13,926 nt of DNA from an uncultured Chthoniobacterales bacterium (GCA_955652255.1 CATPAW010000170.1:1-13926), one strand, 5' to 3'. Positions 1-7,075 are shown, numbered from the stretch's first letter. Translations and numbers: made by a program. Notes: generated from the sequence alone by a model not told the origin.

Positions 1-765
1 CTCATCGGGGCCGGTTTCAAACACATCGACGCCGTGAGCTTCGTCTCGCCGAAGGCCGTGCCGCAGATGGCCGACAGCGAAAAGGTGCTCGAGCAACTCG
101 GGACGCCGGATCAGGTCGAGATCATCGGCATCGTGGTGAACGAGAAAGGCGCGGACCGCGCCATTGCCACCGGGACCGTGACCACGCTCGGCTATCCCTG
201 TTCCATCTCTGAGACCTTTCTGCGCAAAAATCAGAACCAATCGCCGGAAGAGAATTACGAAGTGCTGAAGACGATCAAGAAACGGGCCGACGCGGCCGGG
301 CTCGATATGGTGGTCTATATCTCAATGGCATTCGGCAATCCGTACACCGATCCGTGGAACGAGGACAAAGTGCTGCAAGCGGCAGGGACCATCGCCAGCC
401 TCGGGATCCGCTCGATTTCGTTGGCGGATACGGTCGGCGTCGCTGGGCTGGGGCTGATCAGTCGCGTGATGACTGCGGTGATGCGCGACTACGGTGAGTA
501 CGATATCGGCGTTCACATGCACAGCATGCGCGCGGGCGCAGCGGCGAAGGTGCTGGCCGCGTACGACGCGAGGTGCCGGCGTTTCGACGCGGCCATCGGC
601 GGGCTCGGCGGGTGTCCCTTCGCTCAGGACGCGCTCGTGGGAAATATCCCTACCGAAGTAGTTCTCGAAGCGTTGGAGCAGCGTGGAGTGAGACTGCCGA
701 TCAAGAGAGGACTGGATAACGTCGTCGCGATGAATGGGGACATCAGCATGAAATTTTCCGGATAA
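1..765 (+). CDS. Hydroxymethylglutaryl-CoA lyase-like protein (5' end missing)
   Basis: The reading frame is open from base 1, so the gene starts before the window; 254 residues are visible and the GTG at 34 is internal. The product belongs to the DRE-TIM (HMGL-like) TIM-barrel family. HMG-CoA lyase splits HMG-CoA into acetoacetate and acetyl-CoA in the cytoplasm, in leucine breakdown. Visible family marks are FVSPKAVPQMAD near the left end, a metal-binding HxH pair (VHMHS), and the catalytic-Cys loop GGLGGCPFAQDALVGNIPTE. The spacing CPFAQDALVGN and the stretch AAYDARCRRFDAAI look like the variant known from Bacteroidota-type HMG-CoA lyases rather than the mitochondrial form. Another HMGL-family lyase or synthase remains possible because the N-terminal catalytic region is cut off. 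Its operon partners lie upstream, outside the window. Confidence 0.85.
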   Translation, partial: LIGAGFKHIDAVSFVSPKAVPQMADSEKVLEQLGTPDQVEIIGIVVNEKGADRAIATGTVTTLGYPCSISETFLRKNQNQSPEENYEVLKTIKKRADAAGLDMVVYISMAFGNPYTDPWNEDKVLQAAGTIASLGIRSISLADTVGVAGLGLISRVMTAVMRDYGEYDIGVHMHSMRAGAAAKVLAAYDARCRRFDAAIGGLGGCPFAQDALVGNIPTEVVLEALEQRGVRLPIKRGLDNVVAMNGDISMKFSG

Positions 766-854
766 ATGATCAATTCCGTCTTGAACGCATGATTGACTCG
801 CCCCCGCTCCTGCGTGCCCGGCCTAGCGACCTGCTTGTCCATCTCGCTCGCGTC

Positions 855-869
855 CCCGCCTGAGGCGGG
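855..869. terminator. Short GC hairpin after the HMGL-like gene
   Basis: CCCGCC (855-860) and GGCGGG (864-869) form a perfect 6-bp stem with a TGA loop, 90 nt after the lyase stop codon and before the next gene. There is no clear T run after it, so it is a weak candidate for a transcription end or simply a stable hairpin. The rest of 766-930 shows no gene. Confidence 0.3.
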
Positions 870-930
870 TTCCATTGTCGATCTCAGATGAGTTTCATTC
901 GACCTTGAACGGGCGATTGGCGATCATAGA

Positions 931-1467
931 ATGGAACGCGTGGAAGAAGCGGAAGTTCCTTTGGAAGGTTTGCAGGAGCATGTGCACCACAGCGCCCAAC
1001 ACAGTGACGCAGCATGGATTTCCTGGGTCGCGCTGAGCACGGCGATGCTGGCGGTATTTGCGGCGATTACGGGATTGCTTTCCGGCAAACATGCCAATGA
1101 AGCGATGATGAACCAAATCGAAGCGTCCGATCAGTGGAGCTATTATCAGGCGAAAAGCATCAAGGCCGCGCTGCTCGATGCGAAAATGTCGCTCGCGACT
1201 GTGGCGGACGAAAAAGATCGAGTAAAGGCTGCGCGCTACGAAGAGGAGCAAACCGAAATCAAATCGGAAGCGGAACGCAAGCAGACCGACGCCAAATCAA
1301 ATTTTCATCGACATGAAGTTTACGCTCGCGGCGTAACCATGTTTCAAATCGCGATTGCCGTTGCCGCGATTTCCGCGCTGACGAAAAAGCGCCGATTCTG
1401 GCTCGTGAGTCTGCTGTTCGGCGTGGCTGGTTGTGTTTTTGTTGTGCTCGGGGCAATTGCTCATTAA
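931..1467 (+). CDS. DUF4337-like membrane protein
   Basis: 178 residues. The layout matches the DUF4337 family, whose function is unknown. A short polar N-terminus (HVHHSAQHSD) is followed by a membrane segment at about 28-50 (WISWVALSTAMLAVFAAITG), a long charged helical stretch at about 60-125 rich in Lys, Glu and Ala (probably coiled coil), and two C-terminal hydrophobic segments at about 132-150 and 155-177. It is therefore an inner-membrane protein with a soluble helical loop. No strong Shine-Dalgarno motif precedes the ATG at 931; a GTG at 940 is an alternative start. It is the first gene of a tight run with ruvC (4 nt gap), lipB and the MBL-fold gene. No function can be inferred from that mixed company. 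Confidence 0.75.
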   Translation: MERVEEAEVPLEGLQEHVHHSAQHSDAAWISWVALSTAMLAVFAAITGLLSGKHANEAMMNQIEASDQWSYYQAKSIKAALLDAKMSLATVADEKDRVKAARYEEEQTEIKSEAERKQTDAKSNFHRHEVYARGVTMFQIAIAVAAISALTKKRRFWLVSLLFGVAGCVFVVLGAIAH

Positions 1468-1471
1468 TTCC

Positions 1472-1975
1472 ATGCGCGTTCTTGCTATCGACGCTTCCTT
1501 GCGCAACACTGGCGTGGCCATTATCGATGCAAACAACGGCAAATTGCGCGCTCTTTATTTTGGGACGATCCACAATACGAGTTCGCTTCGTTCCTCTGCC
1601 TGCCTGGTCGCGATCCGCGATCGCCTCGCGGAGTTAATCCGTTCGCACGAACCGGATTGTTGCGCGCTCGAATCGGTCATTTATGTGCAGAGCTACAAGA
1701 CTGCGATCCTGCTTGGCGCCGCACGCGGCGCGGCCATTCTCGCCGCCGCGGAAAATGGCCTTCCAGTTTTTGAATATGCTCCCACGCGAATTAAACAGGC
1801 GACGGTCGGGCGCGGAGCGGCGGGAAAAAATCAGGTCGCATTTATGGTGCGCGCGCTTCTCGGTCTGACCGAAACACCGGAGGCGGATGCAGCCGACGCG
1901 CTTGCCATCGGTCTCACACATTTGCGTTCACAAGAAGCAGCGCGCTGTGGGATTCCGGCCGAAAGACAAATATGA
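1472..1975 (+). CDS. ruvC: Crossover junction endodeoxyribonuclease RuvC
   Basis: 167 residues, close to the 173 of E. coli RuvC. RuvC cuts Holliday junctions symmetrically during recombinational repair, working with the RuvAB motor. The four acidic catalytic residues are all placed as in the family: Asp7 (VLAIDASLRNTG), Glu67 (ALESV), and Asp139 and Asp142 (EADAADALAIGL). The RNase H-like fold is also supported by SYKTAILLGAARGA and by the KQATVGRGAAGKNQV segment. The ATG at 1472 is chosen because the protein then begins MRVLAIDAS, as in the family; an in-frame ATG at 1433 lies inside the preceding gene and adds 13 unrelated residues. The stop overlaps the lipB start (ATGA), so translation is probably coupled. 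ruvA and ruvB are not in the window. Confidence 0.93.
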   Translation: MRVLAIDASLRNTGVAIIDANNGKLRALYFGTIHNTSSLRSSACLVAIRDRLAELIRSHEPDCCALESVIYVQSYKTAILLGAARGAAILAAAENGLPVFEYAPTRIKQATVGRGAAGKNQVAFMVRALLGLTETPEADAADALAIGLTHLRSQEAARCGIPAERQI

Positions 1976-2661
1976 ACGAGACATTTGCGTGGCGTTGGCT
2001 CGGCCGCATGAATTTTCAGGAAGCGCTCGCGTGGCAAGAGGAATTGGTCGCGAAAAAGCGGGAGAATCGAAACGCCGCCGATGAGTTGCTTCTTCTCGAG
2101 CACGAACCGGTTTACACGATCGGCCGGACGCCGGATCAGTCGAGCTTGGTCGATGCAGCCCATCTGCCGCATCCGCTTTTTTCCATCAATCGCGGCGGCC
2201 AGGCGACCTATCACGGTCCCGGCCAGTTGATCGGTTATCCAATTATTGATCTGCGTCGGTGCGGGCAAGATCTCCACCGCTATTTGCGCTGGCTTGAAGA
2301 GCTTTTGATCAAAACGCTCGCGATCTACGAAATCGCAGCGAAGACGCGTCCTGGTCTGACCGGCGTCTGGATTGAAAATCGCAAGATCGCGTCCATTGGC
2401 GTGGGCGTTCGCTATTGGGTCACGATGCATGGTTTCGCCCTCAACGTCTGCGGCGACCTCACGCCGTTTGATCGCATCATTCCGTGCGGCATCCAGAACG
2501 TGACCATGACTTCGATCGAAAAAGAGACAGGCACGATCTTTTCATCCGAGGAGGTTGGTCGGCGCGTGGCCGAAATCGCATTCCACACGATCGCCAATCT
2601 CACGACCGAGGGTTCGCTCATCCAGATTTCCCGGCGGCCCGCCAACGCATTTTTGATCTAA
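1972..2661 (+). CDS. lipB: Octanoyl-[acyl-carrier-protein]:protein N-octanoyltransferase LipB
   Basis: 229 residues. LipB moves the octanoyl group from acyl carrier protein to a lysine of lipoyl domains (pyruvate and 2-oxoglutarate dehydrogenases, glycine cleavage H protein), the first step of lipoate assembly; LipA then inserts sulfur. The family signature RGGQATYHGPGQLIGYPI lies at 74-91 with His81. The catalytic pair is visible as Lys138 (NRKIASIGV) and Cys172 (IIPCGI). HGFALNV at 153-159 is also typical. The ATG at 1972 overlaps the ruvC stop, and the next gene begins 2 nt after the lipB stop. The C-terminal 25 residues are less conserved. lipA is not in the window. Confidence 0.95.
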   Translation: MNETFAWRWLGRMNFQEALAWQEELVAKKRENRNAADELLLLEHEPVYTIGRTPDQSSLVDAAHLPHPLFSINRGGQATYHGPGQLIGYPIIDLRRCGQDLHRYLRWLEELLIKTLAIYEIAAKTRPGLTGVWIENRKIASIGVGVRYWVTMHGFALNVCGDLTPFDRIIPCGIQNVTMTSIEKETGTIFSSEEVGRRVAEIAFHTIANLTTEGSLIQISRRPANAFLI

Positions 2662-2663
2662 CA

Positions 2664-3485
2664 ATGACCATCCCGCTCGAAGACAACGTCGGCGACATCA
2701 TCGGCAAAGCGCAGCGTGGTTTGCGCATTTCTGATACCGAGCTTGCAGAAAAAGCACGTGTCAGCTCGCAGAAAATCCGCAAATTGCGCGAAGGGGATTT
2801 CGATGAACTGGCGCTGTTGCGTGTTGCGCCGGCCCTCGGCCTTGCAGCGCGCGCTTTGTGCGAGCTCGCAACGGGCGAATGGCATCCAAAAAAAATTAAT
2901 GAGCGGGAGGGCCTCGGTCAATTCAACACCCGTTATCACGACATGGCCGTCAATGCCTATCTCATTTGGGATCCGGGAAGCCGTGCGGCGGCAGCTTTCG
3001 ACACGGGTGCTGATTGTTCTGAAATGATCCGTTTTGCGACTAAGGAAAAGCTGAGTGTAAAACTGATTTTACTCACCCACGCGCACTCCGATCATGTCGC
3101 GGACCTGCCGCGCCTCCGTAAAGAAACCGGTGGCCAAGTTTTTAGTCCGGCGCGCGAATCAGTTCCGGGCGCAGAACCGATTGAGGAAGGCAGGCGTTTT
3201 AGGCTTGGCAACCTCGACATCGACACGCGGCTAACCTGGGGCCACTCCCGCGGCGGAATGAGCTACGTGATCACCGGGCTCGCGCGACCGGTCGCGATCG
3301 TGGGCGATTCGCTTTTTGCCGGATCGATGGGCGGCGGCAATGTTTCCTACGAGGACGCCTTGCGAAATAATCTCGACAAAATCTTAACGCTACCCGATGA
3401 AACGATTATTTGTCCCGGTCACGGCCCGATGACCACGGTCGGGGAAGAGAAGCAGCACAATGCGTTCTTTGCGGGGAAAATCTAA
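2664..3485 (+). CDS. Metallo-beta-lactamase-fold hydrolase with N-terminal HTH domain
   Basis: 273 residues in two parts. Residues about 8-70 look like a helix-turn-helix of the XRE/RodZ sort (IIGKAQRGLRISDTELAEKA, then VSSQKIRKLREGDFDELALLRVAPAL). Residues about 85-270 are a glyoxalase II/YcbL-like hydrolase with a full zinc set: H139-x-H141-x-D143-H144 (THAHSDH), His194 (WGHSRGG), Asp215 (VGDSLFAGSMG) and His253 (CPGHGP). The hydrolase part would cleave a thioester or related bond in the cytoplasm; the substrate is unknown. The ATG at 2664, 2 nt after the lipB stop, is chosen; a longer in-frame start at 2484 would overlap lipB by 178 nt and encodes no recognisable domain. Whether the HTH binds DNA or another partner cannot be told. 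It ends the 931-3485 run, followed at once by an inverted repeat. Confidence 0.85.
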   Translation: MTIPLEDNVGDIIGKAQRGLRISDTELAEKARVSSQKIRKLREGDFDELALLRVAPALGLAARALCELATGEWHPKKINEREGLGQFNTRYHDMAVNAYLIWDPGSRAAAAFDTGADCSEMIRFATKEKLSVKLILLTHAHSDHVADLPRLRKETGGQVFSPARESVPGAEPIEEGRRFRLGNLDIDTRLTWGHSRGGMSYVITGLARPVAIVGDSLFAGSMGGGNVSYEDALRNNLDKILTLPDETIICPGHGPMTTVGEEKQHNAFFAGKI

Positions 3486-3490
3486 TATTT

Positions 3491-3568
3491 AGGTAGGGAC
3501 GCACCTCCGGGGCGTCCGACGAACCCAATTTAAAAGTTCACGGACGGCTCGGAGATCTGTCCCTACCT
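3491..3568. repeat. 78-nt imperfect inverted repeat (GGTAGGGAC family)
   Basis: Left arm 3491-3518 (AGGTAGGGAC...GGCGTCCG) and right arm 3541-3568 (CGGACGGC...GTCCCTACCT) pair over 28 nt with 5 mismatches; the outer 10 bp are perfect. The spacer is 22 nt. It fills the gap between the MBL-fold gene and the dehydrogenase, ending 7 nt before the latter's ATG. A transcript through it would fold into a long hairpin, so it could protect the 3' end, attenuate, or be a REP/MITE-like dispersed element. Similar GGTAGGGCG/CGCCCTTACC ends occur at 6392 and around 6475-6528. Confidence 0.8.
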
Positions 3569-3575
3569 TATTTGT

Positions 3576-4472
3576 ATGAACATTGGATTCGTCGGCGTTG
3601 GCCGAATGGGCGCGAACATGGCGCGGCGATTGAAAGATCGAGATGTTCACGTGACGACGGTTTACGACGCAAACCGGAAAGTCGCGACCGCGCTGGCAGC
3701 GGAGCTCGGCTGCGCCGCGTGTCAGAATTTATCGGCAGTCACGGCGGAATCCGACGTAATTATCACGGTGGTATCAGATGACGGCGCGATGCGTGAGATC
3801 TTCGGCGCCAGTGGCGATAACTTGCTGGTCAACGCGCGCGGGAAACTTTTTATCAACTGCGCGACGATTTCGCCGCAGGTTCATGTCGATGTTGAAAAGC
3901 TCGCGGAAAAAGCCGGCGCGCAAACTTTGGAAGCGTGCATGGCCTCCAGCATCACGCAGGCGCGTGAAGGCTCGCTATATTTGATGTGCGCCGGCAGCGA
4001 AGAAGCGTTTCGGAAGGCGGAACCGATTTTAAAAGAGCTTGGATCGACCGCGTGCTTCGTCGGTCAATCGGGCGAAGCGGCGAAAGTGAAAGCGCTCGTC
4101 AACATGGTGATGAACATCAATACGGCCGGCCTGGCGGAAGGGCTTGGGCTCGGAGCCGCGCTCGGTCTGGATCTGGAAATGTTGAGAAAAATTTTTTCGC
4201 AGAGCGGCGCCGCGTCGCGCGTGCTCGAAACGGACGGTGAAGACATGCAAAATCGCGAATACACCTGCTTCTTCTCGGCGGCCCATGCGGCGAAAGACAG
4301 CGGGATCGCCCTTGAGCTCGCGCGCAGTGTCGGTCTCGACCTTCCGCTCGCTCGCGCGACCAAAAAACAATACGACCAGATGATCGCGGAAGGCTTGGGC
4401 GAGCTCGATAAATCCGGAATCGCCGAACTCACCTTCAAAGATCGACATAAACATTCCGGCGATCGCGTGTAA
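3576..4472 (+). CDS. NAD(P)-dependent beta-hydroxyacid dehydrogenase, GLYR1-like
   Basis: 298 residues, normal for the 3-hydroxyisobutyrate dehydrogenase/glyoxylate-succinic semialdehyde reductase family. The Rossmann domain starts with GFVGVGRMGANMARRL (G7-x-G9-x-x-G12). Asp31 after the second strand (TVYDANRK) is the nucleotide-discriminating position. Thr97, the catalytic Lys172 with Asn176 (AAKVKALVNMVMNINTAGL), Phe233 and Asp241 (AAKDSG) fit the GLYR subtype, as I recall it. The odd point is the substrate loop: the usual PVSGG/PVSGS is CMASS here (121-125), so the pocket serine is alanine. The true substrate may thus differ from glyoxylate, succinic semialdehyde or hydroxyisobutyrate. 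No Shine-Dalgarno motif is visible; the ATG lies just after the inverted repeat. Confidence 0.85.
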   Translation: MNIGFVGVGRMGANMARRLKDRDVHVTTVYDANRKVATALAAELGCAACQNLSAVTAESDVIITVVSDDGAMREIFGASGDNLLVNARGKLFINCATISPQVHVDVEKLAEKAGAQTLEACMASSITQAREGSLYLMCAGSEEAFRKAEPILKELGSTACFVGQSGEAAKVKALVNMVMNINTAGLAEGLGLGAALGLDLEMLRKIFSQSGAASRVLETDGEDMQNREYTCFFSAAHAAKDSGIALELARSVGLDLPLARATKKQYDQMIAEGLGELDKSGIAELTFKDRHKHSGDRV

Positions 4473-4478
4473 GATGAA

Positions 4479-4562
4479 GTGGATCGAGCAGTCTCTTGCT
4501 CGATGTTAATCAGGCGGCGAAACCGCAATTGTTTAGCATCGCCCGCGGAGCGGCCGATCCAC
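4479..4562 (+). promoter_or_regulatory. Structured region between dehydrogenase and ABC exporter
   Basis: ATCGAGCA (4483-4490) and TGCTCGAT (4497-4504) form a perfect 8-bp hairpin with a 6-nt loop, 10 nt after the dehydrogenase stop. GTGGATCG (4479-4486) is also an exact reverse complement of CGATCCAC (4555-4562), closing a larger structure that contains GCGG/CCGC (4514-4517, 4523-4526). The two long pairings share bases 4483-4486 and exclude each other. There is no T run, so a terminator is not proven. The remaining bases to 4628 hold no recognisable gene. Confidence 0.4.
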
Positions 4563-4628
4563 CTAATGACCAACCGTTTTCCGCGCCGAATGGTGCAAGG
4601 CGGACGCTGTGCTAAATTTTTCGGGAAA

Positions 4629-6440
4629 ATGAAAACAGTCTGGCGCGTTTTTGCTTATCTGAAGCGTTACCCGTCGCTCGCGGCCGGGACGCTCGGCTGC
4701 GCGATCGTTGGCACGCTAATGGTGATCGTTTTTCCGGCGGTGACGAAGCGAATCATCGACGATGTCGTGCGGCTGCATCACCCGGAGAAACTGCTGCCGC
4801 TCATTTTGTTCGCCGTGATTGCTTTCATTTTGCAACACGCTTTCAACGCGCTACGCATTGTGTTGAACAATACGTTCGAGCAAAAAGTCATTTTCGATCT
4901 GCGGAGCGATCTGTATTCGCACATTCAATTGCTCCCGCTGCGCTGGTTCGACAATCGCGCCACCGGCGATCTCATGACGCGCGTGATCGAAGATGTGAAC
5001 TCAGTCGAGCGGGTCCTGATCGACGGGATCGAGCAAGGTGTAGTCGCGGTCCTGCAAGTGCTCATCGTGCTCGGCGTGATGTTTTATTTCAACGCGAAGC
5101 TGGCGCTGCTCGCGCTTGTTCCATTTCCGCTTCTGATTGCTGGTGCGCTGGCCTACACGCTCACCGCGCACCGGCGTTATCGGCTGCAACGCCGCGCCGC
5201 CTCGGCAATGAACGCGCTTTTGCATGACAACCTCTCCGGGATTCGCCAGATCAAAAGTTTCGTGCGCGAGAAGGAAGAGCACGCGCGTTTCAACCGGGTG
5301 AGCGACCAGCTGCGCCACGCCACCCTGGTGGTGATGCGGGTGTGGGCAGTTTACAGCCCCTCGATGTCGATGTTCGAAGCATTGGGCGCGATCATTGTTC
5401 TGGCTTTTGGGAGTCACGCTGTGCTCACCGGTGCGATGCAGATCGGCGATTTAGTAGCCTTTTTAATGCTAACGGCATTTTTGTACGATCCAGTAAGCCG
5501 GTTGCATCAGCTCAATCAGCTCGTGCAAGCGGGACGCGCGGCCGGTGAGCGCGTTTTCGAAATCCTCGATGAACCGATCGAACCGGATTGGATCGAGGAG
5601 AAGATTTCAGCGCGAATCGCGGGCGACATTCGCTACGAAGATGTGAGCTTCAGTTACACAGAGGGGCTTCCCGCGCTCATTCATGTTTCATTCCATGCTC
5701 CTCCCGGCGCCACAATCGCGCTAGTGGGGGCGACTGGCGCCGGGAAGTCGACGTTGGTGAATTTGCTCGTCCGCTTTTATGAATTCACCAGCGGCGAAAT
5801 TTATGTCGATGAAAGACCGATTCACGAGTACAGTCTGCGCACTTTGCGCGAAGCGGTCGGGGTGGTGACGCAGGAAAGTTTTTTATTCAACGGATCGATC
5901 CGCGAGAACTTGTTGATGGGAAAACCGGGCGCAACGGACGTGGAATTGTGGCGCGCGGCGGACGCGGCGAATGCGCGCGGTTTCATTGAGAGGTTGCCAA
6001 ATGGTTTGGAAAGCGTCGTTGGCGAGCGCGGAGTGAAGTTAAGCGTCGGTGAAAAACAGCGGCTGTCGATTGCACGCGCGCTCTTGAAAGATCCGCCGAT
6101 TTTAATTTTGGATGAAGCGACCGCGAGCGTGGACACGGCGACGGAGCGCCTCATTCAGGAAGCGCTCGAACATTTGATGTCCAACCGGACGTCGATTGTC
6201 ATTGCGCATCGGCTTTCGACAATTGTGCGCGCGGACGAAATTCTCGTGCTGGATCACGGCCGGATCATCGAACGCGGCCGGCACGATGAATTGCTCGCGC
6301 TCGGCGGAAAATATGCGCGGCTCTGCGAACAAAGTTTGCTTGAAACTCGCCAAGAACCCCCCGGTGCCGTCCGCGAATTGGAAGCGGCATTGGTAGGGCG
6401 AGACTCGATCGAGCCGGCGGAAATCGAAAAGGAAATTTAG
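4629..6440 (+). CDS. MsbA-like ABC exporter (fused permease and ATPase)
   Basis: 603 residues from the ATG at 4629 (MKTVWRVFAYLKRYP), the usual family beginning. An in-frame start at 4479 would add 50 residues with no membrane or domain features across a structured intergenic region. The first ~310 residues are the six-helix exporter domain (hydrophobic runs at about 17-38, 56-75, 137-156, 158-178, 246-265, 270-287). The ATPase follows: Walker A GATGAGKS (367-374), Q-loop Gln415, signature LSVGE (471-475, in place of LSGGQ), Walker B ILILDE (491-496) and H-loop His527. It probably acts as a homodimer in the inner membrane. Lipid A flipping (MsbA), another lipid or a drug are all possible; homology alone does not choose. 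The last ~16 residues are encoded by repeat-like DNA (from 6392). Confidence 0.9.
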   Translation: MKTVWRVFAYLKRYPSLAAGTLGCAIVGTLMVIVFPAVTKRIIDDVVRLHHPEKLLPLILFAVIAFILQHAFNALRIVLNNTFEQKVIFDLRSDLYSHIQLLPLRWFDNRATGDLMTRVIEDVNSVERVLIDGIEQGVVAVLQVLIVLGVMFYFNAKLALLALVPFPLLIAGALAYTLTAHRRYRLQRRAASAMNALLHDNLSGIRQIKSFVREKEEHARFNRVSDQLRHATLVVMRVWAVYSPSMSMFEALGAIIVLAFGSHAVLTGAMQIGDLVAFLMLTAFLYDPVSRLHQLNQLVQAGRAAGERVFEILDEPIEPDWIEEKISARIAGDIRYEDVSFSYTEGLPALIHVSFHAPPGATIALVGATGAGKSTLVNLLVRFYEFTSGEIYVDERPIHEYSLRTLREAVGVVTQESFLFNGSIRENLLMGKPGATDVELWRAADAANARGFIERLPNGLESVVGERGVKLSVGEKQRLSIARALLKDPPILILDEATASVDTATERLIQEALEHLMSNRTSIVIAHRLSTIVRADEILVLDHGRIIERGRHDELLALGGKYARLCEQSLLETRQEPPGAVRELEAALVGRDSIEPAEIEKEI

Positions 6441-6535
6441 CCGTTGGATCGACAATAAATATTTTGTCGGCTGAGATAGGGCGGTTCACCTAACCGCCGG
6501 TGGACGATTGAGGTCAATCGCCCTTACCTTGCTGT
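6392..6535. repeat. Repeat-rich 3' region between convergent genes
   Basis: GGTAGGGCGAGACTCGATCG at 6392-6411 (with palindrome CTCGATCGAG, 6404-6413) lies inside the end of the exporter gene. GATAGGGCGGTTCACC starts at 6475, and CGCCCTTACC (6519-6528) is the near reverse complement of both left ends. Inside are two perfect hairpins: GGCGGTT (6480-6486)/AACCGCC (6492-6498) and CGATTG (6505-6510)/CAATCG (6515-6520). The outer ends resemble the 3491-3568 element. It lies where the plus-strand exporter and minus-strand GYF gene converge, so the hairpins could act as a two-way 3' end, though without T runs. Confidence 0.6.
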
Positions 6536-6678
6536 AAAAGTTCTTGGTACTTAAGTTCCATTTCCGCGCAACGCTGCTCGGCTTCCATGAGCGCGCGGCG
6601 TTCTTCGCCTAAACTCTGTTCGAGATCGCGGACGCTCTTGCAGTCGAACCGAGATGCTAGTCGCGACGGGCTCGTTGG
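6514..6678 (-). other. Out-of-frame coiled-coil tail of the GYF_2-like gene
   Basis: On the minus strand, the frame shifted by one base is open from 6678 to a TGA at 6516-6514 and encodes 54 residues. These include SVRDLEQSLGEERRALMEAE and QRCAEMELKYQELLQQ, a regular charged coiled coil that is far more protein-like than the arginine-rich string in the main frame. The last four codons before the stop (GKGD) come from the repeat at 6505-6528. It is most simply the original C-terminus of the 7075-6551 gene. Confidence 0.6.
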
Positions 6679-7075
6679 CTAGGTTTGGCCCATCTTCACT
6701 CGTGGCAGCATCGCCATTTTGTCGTGACGTTATCAGCAAAGCGGGCATTTCCTGAATTTGCTGGCGCGCTCCGTTACAGGAATTAATGAGAAAGGTTTCG
6801 GCGCTGATCTCGCCGAGGCGAATGAACTCCTGGATCGCGCCAAGGGTGGTCGGTCCATAGTAATGCTCGCTCGTAACTTCGACGAGCCAATCCATGCCCA
6901 GTTGCGGCAGCATCGGCGCTTTCATCCACGTTTGTTGATTGATCGAAACCGCATCGTGCGGCGCGATTTGTGCGGTGGATGCCCAGAGCGTGAGCTGTTC
7001 GAACGACAGCGGACCAAAAATGCTGCCGTCTTCGTGTTTTCGCAAAAACCAGCTCTGGTTCGACGGCTCTTCCAT
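6551..7075 (-). CDS. GYF_2 (DUF4339)-like protein, C-terminus probably frameshifted
   Basis: 174 residues in this frame. Residues about 9-59 (WFLRKHEDGSIFGPLSFEQL, then APHDAVSINQQTWMKAP) and 63-102 (HYYGPTTLGAIQEFIRLGEI) look like two tandem GYF_2-type domains, which are small protein-interaction modules of unknown target in bacteria. The start overlaps the stop of the upstream LysM gene (ATGA), so the two are probably translated together. After about residue 138 the sequence turns into an arginine-rich string (LQERPRSRTEFRRR) unlike a natural tail, while the neighbouring frame encodes a good coiled coil (see 6514-6678). I infer a one-base frameshift between 6551 and 6678, either a real mutation or an assembly error. 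No signal peptide or membrane segment is visible, so the product is probably cytoplasmic. Confidence 0.7.
   Translation of the reverse strand: MEEPSNQSWFLRKHEDGSIFGPLSFEQLTLWASTAQIAPHDAVSINQQTWMKAPMLPQLGMDWLVEVTSEHYYGPTTLGAIQEFIRLGEISAETFLINSCNGARQQIQEMPALLITSRQNGDAATSEDGPNLANEPVATSISVRLQERPRSRTEFRRRTPRAHGSRAALRGNGT

Noticed and set aside
514..528. HMHS in place of the HxHD motif in the HMG-CoA lyase-like protein
   Set aside because: The two metal-binding histidines remain, and I recall the same substitution in Bacteroidota-type members, so it is a subtype mark rather than an anomaly.
904..930. Promoter boxes TTGAAC and TAGAAT before the DUF4337-like gene
   Set aside because: The -10 box would overlap the ATG at 931, which would require a start at the GTG at 940; too weak to annotate.
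2484..2663. Extended N-terminus of the MBL-fold protein from an upstream in-frame ATG
   Set aside because: It lies inside lipB in another frame, is rich in Arg/His/Asp shadow composition and has no domain; the ATG at 2664 gives a clean start 2 nt after lipB.
4029..4573. Long minus-strand frames opposite the dehydrogenase
   Set aside because: They mirror the codon pattern of a well-supported plus-strand gene and show no domain of their own.
4479..4628. 50-residue N-terminal extension of the ABC exporter
   Set aside because: The extra residues have no membrane or family features, and the DNA is structured intergenic sequence; MKTVWRVFAYLKRYP at 4629 is the normal family start.
6039..6053. LSVGE in place of the LSGGQ ABC signature, as a possible defect
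   Set aside because: Variants of this kind are common in functional exporters, and Walker A, Walker B, Q-loop and H-loop are intact.
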